Assembly: GCA_021738105.1 (NCBI GenBank)
Contig: JAIPCS010000087.1
Location: forward strand, 1-13,499
Direction: 5' to 3'
DNA from: Sulfuritalea sp.
GTDB lineage: Bacteria; Pseudomonadota; Gammaproteobacteria; Burkholderiales; Rhodocyclaceae
Length of the DNA: 13,499 nucleotides
How positions within the stretch are numbered: the stretch's first letter is position 1; each line of letters opens with the position of its first letter. The notes under the pieces are model-generated. The model was given only the letters and a program-made list of their open reading frames with translations. It was not told the DNA's origin and did not search any database. Positions 6,933-13,128 of this stretch are shown here, piece by piece. A program made the position numbers and the translations under genes.

Positions 6933-9224
6933 CTACTTGACCTTCTTGGCCCCGTTTTGCTCGAGGTAGGTTTTGGCACGCAAACCGAGATCGGCGGTCT
7001 TGACCTGGTATTGCCAGATCTGCTCGGCCCAAAGGTTGGCATTTTCCCAATCCTTCTTCGCGGCAAAGGCTTCATGCTTTTCCTTGAGACCCTTGGTCTT
7101 GCCCAGTTGGTCGAAAGCGTCTTCGACCATGGCCACGACATCCGGGAAGTCCTTGTAGTTCACGCTGGTAATGTAGGCCACTACGGAGTCGATGATGGCT
7201 TGGGTGTCAACCACCTTCTTCACTGTTGCCTTGTAGTCGGCTTCCGTGTAATTGCCCTTGGCAAGCGTCATCTTGGTCGGCTTCCAGCCCTTCGGCTTGA
7301 CCAGCAGATACCCTTGCATCTCAAGGTGCAGCGCGGAGCAGAACTCGGTGCAGTAGTAGGGATAGACGCCCTCTTTATCTGCCTTGAACTTCACCGATAC
7401 GGTCTTGCCCGGTTCCGCCGAAGCATGCACGTTGTAGGTCGATACCGTGAAGCCGTGGGTTTCGTCCTGTGCGCGCTCGAGGTTGGTCAAGTTGATCGTC
7501 ACTTCGTCGCCAACTTCAACTTCAATTGTTTCCGGCGTGATGTGCGAACGGATCAGGGTAGCGAATACCTCGACTTTTTTGCCCTTCTTGACGACCCGCT
7601 CTTCGCCAGCGCGAGACTTGCCCGGATGCGGCTTATCGGTGCGACTGTCGGTACCGACTTTGTAGCGCACAGCAGGCTTCAGCTTCTTGGCATTGATGGC
7701 CACTACATAGTGCGGTTCGCCCAACGGAATAGGCATATCGTAGAGCAACTGCATTTTGTCACCGCTGATATCGATCAGTTGATGGTTCTGAGGCTGCAAT
7801 GGACCCACCGGAGAGAAACGATCGATGGAAAGCTTGTTCAAGGCAACCAGATACTTGCCGGCAGGCTTGACGGAATCACCTTCCATGGTCATCAGGTGAC
7901 CAATGTTGTAGTGCACGCTGAGCTTGTCGAGTACCTTGCCTTCACAGTAGTTCCATTTGCCCACTTGCGAATCCACATACAGCGAGGTGTAGGCGATACA
8001 GGGCTTGCTGTCATACTGGGTATGCAAGGGACCAAGGCCCAGCGAAACTTGGGTATGCAGTGCATCTTTCATGCCGATCACCGGGATGCCGTAGGGATCC
8101 TTGGATTCGAACTTGCCTGCCTTGATCGCGGCCTGGATCTTCTCGAAGCTATACACCGACACGTGCGTATCGAGCTTGCCGGAGACGATGATGAACTTGC
8201 CATCCGGCGAAACGTCCGCTCCGTGCGGGCTCTTAGGCTCTGGCACGAGGAACAGGACGCCTTCCTTGATGGCGGTTTCCATCATGATCACATTGTGGCC
8301 GTTGATCTTCTTGGCTTTGCCAGCCTTGACCAGTTCAGCAGCCTTCTTCCAGTTGATCACGTGCATGTAGTCGGTGTCCTTTGCGGAACAACCGGCTTCA
8401 TACGGTGGGCGACCCTTCTCGATACCGCCGACATAGCGCTCGGAACAGAACGAGTTGGTGAAAGACCAACCATCAGACGGCCCCTTGCCGAAGTCGGACA
8501 GATCCTGCGAGTAAGGCGGCAGTTCGAGCGAGAAAGATTCCTTCGTATCAATACGGCCTTCCTTGCGATCAAACTTCCAGTAGGTCACACCACCGCGGTA
8601 CTTCTCGTTGAACTCTTCCAGCGGGTAGAACTTCTTGTTCTCCAGCGGAGCGGCATATTGTGCGGCCTCAATCACGTATTCGGTGTTGGAACTGACAAAG
8701 GCACCGCCGTGTTCTGACTTGAAAATCGGGTTGACCACGATCTGCTTGGTTTCAAAATCGCGCAGATCGATGACGGCCAGACGCGGGTTGGCTTTGTCGT
8801 TGATGAACAGGAACTGGCCGTCGTATTCGCCGTTGGTCTCTGAAATCGCAGGATGGTGCGTATCACCCCAGGTGATGTCCTTGCCATCGATCTGACCCTG
8901 CTTGAGTATGGCTTTTGAACTCTCGTCAAAGCCATATCCCTGCCAGGGTTCCGGCGTAAATACACCGATGTACTTCAGGATGCGCATCGAGGGAACGCCA
9001 TAGACGATAACCTGTCCAGACTGCCCACCCGAGCTGAAAGCGACGAATTCATCGCGCTTTCCTGTTGGTACATAGGTCTTGGCTGCAGCGAGCAGATCCT
9101 GCTGACTCAAACCGCGTGCCTTCAACACATCCTGCAGGCTATCGGCCGACCAGGCTGCGCTTGCCGCGAACCCGATTCCGGCTGCCAACAGCAGCGAGGT
9201 GGCTTGCTTGTTAAACTGTTTCAT
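6933..9224 (-). CDS. nosZ: Nitrous oxide reductase, clade II (Sec-exported), catalytic subunit
   Basis: NosZ reduces N2O to N2 in the periplasm, the last step of denitrification. The 763-residue product starts with a Sec-type signal (MKQFNKQATSLLLAAG, cleavage around residue 26) and lacks a twin-arginine motif, which defines clade II. The beta-propeller carries the CuZ histidines: His123/His124 (DTHHP), His172 (EHGG), probably His288 (DYMHV), His334 (SPHGADVSPDG), His401 (GPLHTQYD) and His505 (GEPHYV). The cupredoxin domain carries CuA: His590 (ETHGF) and Cys625, Cys629, His633, Met636 (YYCTEFCSALHLEM). After CuA there is a Lys-rich helical tail of about 118 residues with no CxxCH heme motif. 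The ATG has GGGAG about nine bases upstream. A terminator follows the stop. Confidence 0.98.
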   Translation of the reverse strand: MKQFNKQATSLLLAAGIGFAASAAWSADSLQDVLKARGLSQQDLLAAAKTYVPTGKRDEFVAFSSGGQSGQVIVYGVPSMRILKYIGVFTPEPWQGYGFDESSKAILKQGQIDGKDITWGDTHHPAISETNGEYDGQFLFINDKANPRLAVIDLRDFETKQIVVNPIFKSEHGGAFVSSNTEYVIEAAQYAAPLENKKFYPLEEFNEKYRGGVTYWKFDRKEGRIDTKESFSLELPPYSQDLSDFGKGPSDGWSFTNSFCSERYVGGIEKGRPPYEAGCSAKDTDYMHVINWKKAAELVKAGKAKKINGHNVIMMETAIKEGVLFLVPEPKSPHGADVSPDGKFIIVSGKLDTHVSVYSFEKIQAAIKAGKFESKDPYGIPVIGMKDALHTQVSLGLGPLHTQYDSKPCIAYTSLYVDSQVGKWNYCEGKVLDKLSVHYNIGHLMTMEGDSVKPAGKYLVALNKLSIDRFSPVGPLQPQNHQLIDISGDKMQLLYDMPIPLGEPHYVVAINAKKLKPAVRYKVGTDSRTDKPHPGKSRAGEERVVKKGKKVEVFATLIRSHITPETIEVEVGDEVTINLTNLERAQDETHGFTVSTYNVHASAEPGKTVSVKFKADKEGVYPYYCTEFCSALHLEMQGYLLVKPKGWKPTKMTLAKGNYTEADYKATVKKVVDTQAIIDSVVAYITSVNYKDFPDVVAMVEDAFDQLGKTKGLKEKHEAFAAKKDWENANLWAEQIWQYQVKTADLGLRAKTYLEQNGAKKVK

Positions 9225-9318
9225 CTTATCGCTCCCATTCCAGTTGATGCTTCATTATTACTGCTTCCGATGCGTCCTACTCTTTTGCGCCGCTGTGACC
9301 GCTCACGGGTCGACTACT

Positions 9319-9333
9319 GCGACAATATGCCGC
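9319..9333 (-). promoter_or_regulatory. RegA/PrrA/RegR-type binding site upstream of nosZ
   Basis: The minus-strand sequence GCGGCATATTGTCGC matches the published RegR/PrrA pattern GNGRCRTTNNGNCGC at every defined position except one (A for the second T). The preceding T also fits the pyrimidine of the PrrA form. A regA-regB pair lies 0.7 kb away, and a near-identical copy of the motif sits at 11824-11838. Direct binding is inferred, not shown. Confidence 0.6.
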
Positions 9334-9364
9334 ACATTTTCCTTCGATGCTTGTTACCTAGTCG

Positions 9365-9378
9365 TTGACATGGGTCAA
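9365..9378 (+). promoter_or_regulatory. FNR/DNR/NNR-type binding site in the nosZ divergent region
   Basis: TTGACATGGGTCAA is a perfect five-base inverted repeat around a four-base spacer, a good Crp/FNR-family box. It lies 60 bases before the TTG of the rightward gene and about 140 bases before the nosZ ATG. Spacing fits the rightward promoter best, but the site is symmetric and could serve both directions. Confidence 0.7.
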
Positions 9379-9437
9379 CTGTTTAGGATTATCAAGTTCG
9401 CGTATGAGTACATAACAATTCGTAACGGGATTTCGCC

Positions 9438-9908
9438 TTGAATATCAGCCGCTCCAATGCGATCAGTATGGCGATGATCGCCACCTTGATTGGCCTGGCT
9501 ATTCTCGGTCAGCAATTGTCACCACTACTATTGCCAAAGGCGGATGTCAGTGGTAGCGCTGAACCCGGCTGCAATCTGCAGCGGCAGGCATGCGACGCCA
9601 CTTTTGAAAAAAACGGTCGCATGCAGCTTTCTATCACGCCGCGCCCGATAGCGTTTCTTTCCCCATTGCGCGTCGAAGTTTCTGTTACCGGAGTCAAACC
9701 AAGGAAGGTTGAAGTGAATTTCTCGGGTGAAACCATGAACATGGGCTATAACCGCAGCGAGTTGACTGCCGCGAGCCCCGACAGATATGTCGGCGAAACC
9801 TCGCTACCTGTTTGCGTTACCGGTCGTATGGCCTGGGTGGCAACTGTAATAGTTGAAACAGATCAGCAACGAATAGCGATACCCTTTCGCTTCGATGTCG
9901 GACACTAA
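9438..9908 (+). CDS. Small membrane-anchored periplasmic protein with an Ig-like (YtkA/FixH-like) domain, unnamed
   Basis: I do not recognise a named family with confidence. The 156 residues begin with a short polar start and a hydrophobic segment (about 11-32) that is a signal anchor or signal peptide. A soluble, beta-rich domain follows, with SPLRVEVSVTG, the segment ETMNMGYNR (Met100, Met102), a DRYVGETSLPVC step and a GRMAWVATVIVE strand. This layout resembles YtkA/FixH-like periplasmic domains linked to copper or oxidase maturation. Cysteines are Cys45, Cys52 and Cys126. The frame has a stop at 9423-9425, so TTG at 9438 is the first usable start, with GGGA seven to ten bases upstream; the ATG at 9468 is an alternative that would shorten the signal segment. 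It diverges from nosZ and shares its FNR-type box, so a role in NosZ maturation or copper supply is plausible. Confidence 0.75.
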   Translation: MNISRSNAISMAMIATLIGLAILGQQLSPLLLPKADVSGSAEPGCNLQRQACDATFEKNGRMQLSITPRPIAFLSPLRVEVSVTGVKPRKVEVNFSGETMNMGYNRSELTAASPDRYVGETSLPVCVTGRMAWVATVIVETDQQRIAIPFRFDVGH

Positions 9909-9926
9909 TCAATACAAACCTGATTA
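9906..9926. repeat. Short AT-rich inverted repeat between convergent genes
   Basis: TAATCA and TGATTA form a perfect six-base inverted repeat with a nine-base loop, using the stop codon of the rightward gene in one arm. It fills the 30-base gap before the regA stop. The stem is weak and no T-run follows, so a terminator role is only possible. Confidence 0.25.
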
Positions 9927-9938
9927 TCAACACCGTGA

Positions 9939-10514
9939 CTACTGCTTGACTGGACGCTTGAGCAGCTTACGCTGCAAGGTGCGCCGGTGCATATTGAGTG
10001 CCCGCGCGGTGGCTGAAATGTTGCCCTTGTGCTCTCCCAGTACGCGCTGAATGTGTTCCCACTCAATGCGGTCTACCGACATTGGCACGCGCGGGATGGC
10101 GGCCGGTACACTGGCCCTGGATGATGCACTGTCGGCCTGAAGAGTGTGATCGAATGCCCGCAGCAATGTGTCAAGGTCCACCGGTTTGGCCAAATACTGC
10201 ACAGCTCCCAGCTTGATCGCGTCGACTGCCGTTGTGATGCTGGCGTAGCCAGTCAATACAACGATCCGGCATAAGGGACTGGCTTCCAGCAAAAGCGGGA
10301 TCAGGTTCAGACCGGATGCCCCATTAAGGTTCAAGTCCAGCACCACCCAAGCCGGCACTGTCAATCGGGCCACAGCGATTGCTTCCTCTGGGGTCTTTGC
10401 AGCGTCAACACCGAAACCACGACGCTTCAGCGCGCGCACCAGTGTTGCACTGAAAGTTTCGTCATCCTCGATAATCAGTATGGCGTTGCCCATGTCTTCC
10501 CGTGCTTTCAACAT
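9939..10514 (-). CDS. regA: RegA/PrrA/ActR-family response regulator
   Basis: This DNA-binding response regulator of the redox-responsive RegBA system controls respiratory and denitrification genes in many proteobacteria. The receiver domain (about residues 8-125) has acidic Asp17/Asp18, phospho-acceptor Asp60 (VVLDLNL), Thr88 and Lys110 (AKP). A short proline-containing linker leads to the C-terminal Fis-type helix-turn-helix, whose HKGNISATARALNMHRRTLQRKL (from residue 162) is close to the family signature HRRTLQRKL. The total of 191 residues is near the usual 180-185. The ATG at 10514 follows the regB stop directly (TAG-ATG). A second in-frame ATG at 10493, with GGGAAG just upstream, would give 184 residues and is equally plausible. 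Confidence 0.9.
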   Translation of the reverse strand: MLKAREDMGNAILIIEDDETFSATLVRALKRRGFGVDAAKTPEEAIAVARLTVPAWVVLDLNLNGASGLNLIPLLLEASPLCRIVVLTGYASITTAVDAIKLGAVQYLAKPVDLDTLLRAFDHTLQADSASSRASVPAAIPRVPMSVDRIEWEHIQRVLGEHKGNISATARALNMHRRTLQRKLLKRPVKQ

Positions 10515-11840
10515 CTATTCCTTGTGAACGAGTGGCAGTTCTACGCAAACCCTGCCACCGCCCGCTGGAAGATTGTCCAACACAATACGACCGCCAAGTC
10601 GCTCGATGGCTGAAAACGCCAGCAACAATCCGATTCCGGCACCCTTGCCCTGAACAGTCAGCGGCATGCGTCCAGCCCTGCGCAGCACATCATTGGGAAA
10701 GCCTTGGCCACCGTCCTTTATCTCCACACTAAGCATGGCCTCATCCCAACCGAGACTGATCTCAATCTCGAAATCACTGGCATCCGCCGCATTGTTGAGC
10801 AGATTGATCAGTGCCTGTTCCAGCGTAGCTTCGGCCATGATCAGAGGACGGCCAACACCTTGCTTACGTATGAAGCGACTGCTTGCCCGTGGCCGCATCG
10901 CTTGCCAACGCGCACAAACTTCCTGCAACCAGACTTCCGCATCCCGGATTTCGAGTCCCTCCGGCCGCCGCAATCCGGCTCGCGCAACCATGCCACTGAT
11001 GATGTCCTTGCAAAGCAAAGTTTGCTTCTTCACCAGGGCCAAATCTTCCCGTACATCGATATCCAGGCTGGGTAGCTGCTCCATTTCACCAACCACCACG
11101 GCAATTGTTGCGAGCGGGGTTCCCAGTTCATGGGCGGCACCGGCAGCCAGTGAGCCTAGCGCCACCATCTGCTCATCGCGCAGCTCCTCCTCCCTGGCCC
11201 CCACCAGACGACGGCCGCGCTCGCGAATCGATGCTGTCATACGGGCCACAAACCATGCAATCATGGCCGCTGAGACCACAAAGCTCAACCACATACCACC
11301 TAGATGCAGGCGAGTGGCCCGCTCGGCGTCCGCGACCGAGAGTGGCAGAAACAACCACATCAGCATCGAATAGATAGCGATCGCCAGTACTGCAACAACT
11401 GCTGTCATGGCCCCGGGCAAAGACAATGCGGCCACGGCGACCGGAACCAGCAGCAGGGAAATCAGGGGATTGGCCGCACCACCAGACAGGTACAGCAATA
11501 TCGCCAGTGCCGTCAGATCAACGCACAACTGGCCAAACAACTCTATCGAGCTTACCGCCTCATCCGTTCGCACACGCCACTGAGCATAACTATTAAAGCC
11601 CACCATCAATACGATCACTGCAAGCATCGGAATCTGAGGCAGAGCAATATCGAGAAAAGTCGGCGCTGATACTACGGCGACAAGCACTGCCACCAGCAGC
11701 CACCAGCGCAAAATCACAGCACGTCGCTGGTTGAGGCGAAGATTGGAACCTTCATCAGGCAGAGTAAAATTGAGCACCAGTGAATTATCCAACACGAAGC
11801 ACAGAAAGGCACGTTCGGTCGCCGTGACAATATGTCGCAT
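10515..11840 (-). CDS. regB: RegB/PrrB-family redox sensor histidine kinase
   Basis: This membrane sensor kinase phosphorylates RegA in response to quinone and thiol redox state. With the ATG at 11840 it has 441 residues. About six hydrophobic segments lie between residues 41 and 200. Between them GGAANPL (120-126) matches the quinone-binding motif GGxxNPF except for the last residue. The H-box is GAAHELGTPLA (His237). A single cysteine, Cys277 (LLCKDI), lies where RegB has its redox-active cysteine. The N-box (NLLNNAADAS, 346-355), DGGQGF (376) and GKGAGIGL (398) complete the ATPase. The open frame continues to 12020 but would then lie over the divergent cytochrome gene. GTG at 11777, closer to the usual start before NLRLNQRR, is a real alternative and would leave the RegA-like box outside the gene. 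Confidence 0.88.
   Translation of the reverse strand: MRHIVTATERAFLCFVLDNSLVLNFTLPDEGSNLRLNQRRAVILRWWLLVAVLVAVVSAPTFLDIALPQIPMLAVIVLMVGFNSYAQWRVRTDEAVSSIELFGQLCVDLTALAILLYLSGGAANPLISLLLVPVAVAALSLPGAMTAVVAVLAIAIYSMLMWLFLPLSVADAERATRLHLGGMWLSFVVSAAMIAWFVARMTASIRERGRRLVGAREEELRDEQMVALGSLAAGAAHELGTPLATIAVVVGEMEQLPSLDIDVREDLALVKKQTLLCKDIISGMVARAGLRRPEGLEIRDAEVWLQEVCARWQAMRPRASSRFIRKQGVGRPLIMAEATLEQALINLLNNAADASDFEIEISLGWDEAMLSVEIKDGGQGFPNDVLRRAGRMPLTVQGKGAGIGLLLAFSAIERLGGRIVLDNLPAGGGRVCVELPLVHKE
11824..11838 (-). promoter_or_regulatory. Second RegA-type box at the regB / diheme cytochrome divergent region
   Basis: The minus-strand sequence GCGACATATTGTCAC differs from the site upstream of nosZ at only two positions and keeps the GCGRC half site and the CATATTGTC core. 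It lies 88 bases before the cytochrome ATG and at the very start of regB. If regB starts at the GTG at 11777, the box is 47 bases upstream. Autoregulation of regB and control of the cytochrome are inferred. Confidence 0.5.
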
Positions 11841-11925
11841 CACTGACCGCGTGAGCAAAAACCGTATGAGAACGATGAAACTCAGATTGAACTTCATGCC
11901 GACCGTAACGACACCGAATGCCACG

Positions 11926-12585
11926 ATGGCATTCAGGGAGATATTTCTGATCTTGCTGCTCGCACTGTGCTTCAACGACTTGGGAATCGCCCAGAATCTG
12001 GACAACGGCAAAGAGATCAACGCTACTTGTGCCGGCTGTCATGGTCAGCATGGACAGGGGGGCTCGCGCGGTGAATACCCTCGTATCGGTGGTCTAAGCG
12101 CCTCGTACATTGCAAGTCAGCTGAAGGCATTTCGCGCCCGTACACGAGTCAATATACCGATGTACCCTTATACACAAGAGCGCGAATTACCGGATCAAGA
12201 CATCAAGGATATCGCTGCCTATTTGGCGTCGATTGAACTGCCTACAAAATGGCCAGTGTTCAAGGAAACGGATGACGCGCTTGCGCGCCTCACCCTTACC
12301 GAGCGTGTCATGATCATTCCGCGCGTCCAGGGCGACGTGGGCAATGGTGGCGCAATTTATCAAAAGAAATGCGCCACTTGCCATGCGAAAACCGGGATGG
12401 GGCGCGGCATGTTCCCCAGGCTTGTCGGTCAATACACCAGCTATTTAAAGCGGCAGATGGAGAAGTATCTGGCAGGAGAACGCCCACACGACGACGTTGA
12501 AGTCGGTGGAGTTCTGAACACCCTCAAGGAGGAGGAACGACAGGACATTCTCGCCTACCTGACCTCAATTCAGGATCAGCAATAA
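11926..12585 (+). CDS. Periplasmic diheme c-type cytochrome (c4-like)
   Basis: From the ATG at 11926 the product has 219 residues with a Sec signal peptide (MAFREIFLILLLALCF, cleavage near residue 23). Two cytochrome c domains follow: CAGCH (Cys35-His39) with Met79 (NIPMYPYT) as the likely distal ligand, and CATCH (Cys149-His153). The second domain has no methionine in the expected position after its FPRLVGQYTSYLKRQM helix; the segment there is GERPHDDVEVGGVL, so His188 or a methionine elsewhere may serve. The open frame begins earlier, at 11731, but that part lies over regB; another ATG at 11896 would add ten residues before the signal peptide. It diverges from regB and converges on nirH. 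It probably carries electrons to a periplasmic denitrification enzyme. Confidence 0.83.
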   Translation: MAFREIFLILLLALCFNDLGIAQNLDNGKEINATCAGCHGQHGQGGSRGEYPRIGGLSASYIASQLKAFRARTRVNIPMYPYTQERELPDQDIKDIAAYLASIELPTKWPVFKETDDALARLTLTERVMIIPRVQGDVGNGGAIYQKKCATCHAKTGMGRGMFPRLVGQYTSYLKRQMEKYLAGERPHDDVEVGGVLNTLKEEERQDILAYLTSIQDQQ

Positions 12586-12590
12586 ATCAG

Positions 12591-12623
12591 GCTCGACTGG
12601 TGACTACGGAAAGCTAGTGGAGC
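12591..12623. terminator. Possible hairpin between convergent cytochrome and nirH genes
   Basis: GCTCGACTGG and CTAGTGGAGC form a ten-base stem with one mismatch and one wobble pair around a 13-base loop. It fills most of the 42-base gap between the two convergent stop codons, where a bidirectional terminator would be expected. No T-run follows on either strand, so the call is weak. Confidence 0.35.
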
Positions 12624-12627
12624 GGCA

Positions 12628-13128
12628 TCAGCCCGCGATACGCAGCCCGGTCTTTTTCAATATCCGGGTGCTATAGAGAATGTCGTGCGCCCGACAGGCA
12701 CTTCCCAAAAGGGCTTCGATCTCGGCTACCCGTGCAGCAACCTCTTCGCGGTTCTGACTATGCACCATGGCAAACAGATTGTAGGGCCAGTCCGGCAATC
12801 GACGCGGACGCCGGTAGCAGTGCGTAACAAAACTCAGGGCGCCGACTTCGGTCCCCAGTTCGTCGATACGTGCATCATCGACATCCCACACGGACATGCC
12901 GTTGGCTGTGTAGCCAATGGCATAGTGGTTGGGCACCGCGCCGATGCGACGAACCACGCCGCAATCCAGCATGCGTTGCAGTCGATTCATGACTTCCTCA
13001 GCAGCGATACCCAACTGGTCTGCCAACACGTCGTACGGACGCGAAACGCGCGGCAATCCGGCCTGGGTAGCGACCATCAAGCGCCTGTCTGTAGCATCGA
13101 GAAGGGGCTCCGGGCTTACATCAGGCAC
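12628..13128 (-). CDS. nirH: NirH-like siroheme decarboxylase subunit (heme d1 biosynthesis)
   Basis: This is an AsnC/Lrp-like protein of the NirDLGH/AhbAB family, which decarboxylates siroheme to 12,18-didecarboxysiroheme on the way to heme d1 of cytochrome cd1 nitrite reductase. The 166 residues show a winged-helix-like start (about 10-62) and then the ligand-binding domain with NHYAIGYTANGM (67-78), VWDVDD, and HCYRRPRRLPDWPYNLFAMVH (from residue 103). The ending LYSTRILKKTGLRI is, from memory, typical of NirH rather than NirL. The GTG start has GGAG ten bases upstream and overlaps the upstream stop by eight bases. The exact letter (H rather than L or D) is less certain than the family. 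No nirJ follows here. Confidence 0.85.
   Translation of the reverse strand: MPDVSPEPLLDATDRRLMVATQAGLPRVSRPYDVLADQLGIAAEEVMNRLQRMLDCGVVRRIGAVPNHYAIGYTANGMSVWDVDDARIDELGTEVGALSFVTHCYRRPRRLPDWPYNLFAMVHSQNREEVAARVAEIEALLGSACRAHDILYSTRILKKTGLRIAG

Larger units (their letters stand above)
9225..9437. promoter_or_regulatory. Divergent control region between nosZ and the small anchored protein gene
   Basis: This 213-base gap serves both nosZ (leftward) and the gene at 9438 (rightward). It holds the nosZ ribosome binding site (minus-strand GGGAG), a RegA/PrrA-type box (9319-9333) and an FNR/DNR-type box (9365-9378). For the rightward gene, TATGAG at 9403-9408 lies 24 bases after the FNR box, near class II spacing. 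For nosZ no -10 sits at class I or II spacing. The AT-rich TAATAA (minus strand 9260-9255) is the best -10-like element, so the nosZ start is uncertain. Confidence 0.6.

Noticed and set aside
8650..8666. Third GCGGCATATTGT match inside nosZ
   Set aside because: It lacks the second half site (GCGG instead of CGC) and lies in conserved coding sequence, so chance is the simpler explanation.
6957..8717. Long 586-codon open frame on the plus strand opposite nosZ
   Set aside because: It is antisense to nosZ, whose copper ligands are intact. The product is His/Leu/Val-rich with no recognisable domain, as expected for the complement of a conserved gene.
9290..9304. TGTGACCGCTCACG as a possible Crp-type site
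   Set aside because: The spacer between TGTGA and TCAC is four bases rather than six, and the right half site is incomplete.
11731..11925. Upstream 65-codon extension of the diheme cytochrome
   Set aside because: It lies over the start of regB, is polar and Arg-rich, and would place the signal peptide in the middle of the protein.
11841..12020. Upstream 60-codon extension of regB
   Set aside because: It would run antisense over the signal peptide and first heme motif of the divergent cytochrome and does not resemble a RegB N-terminus.
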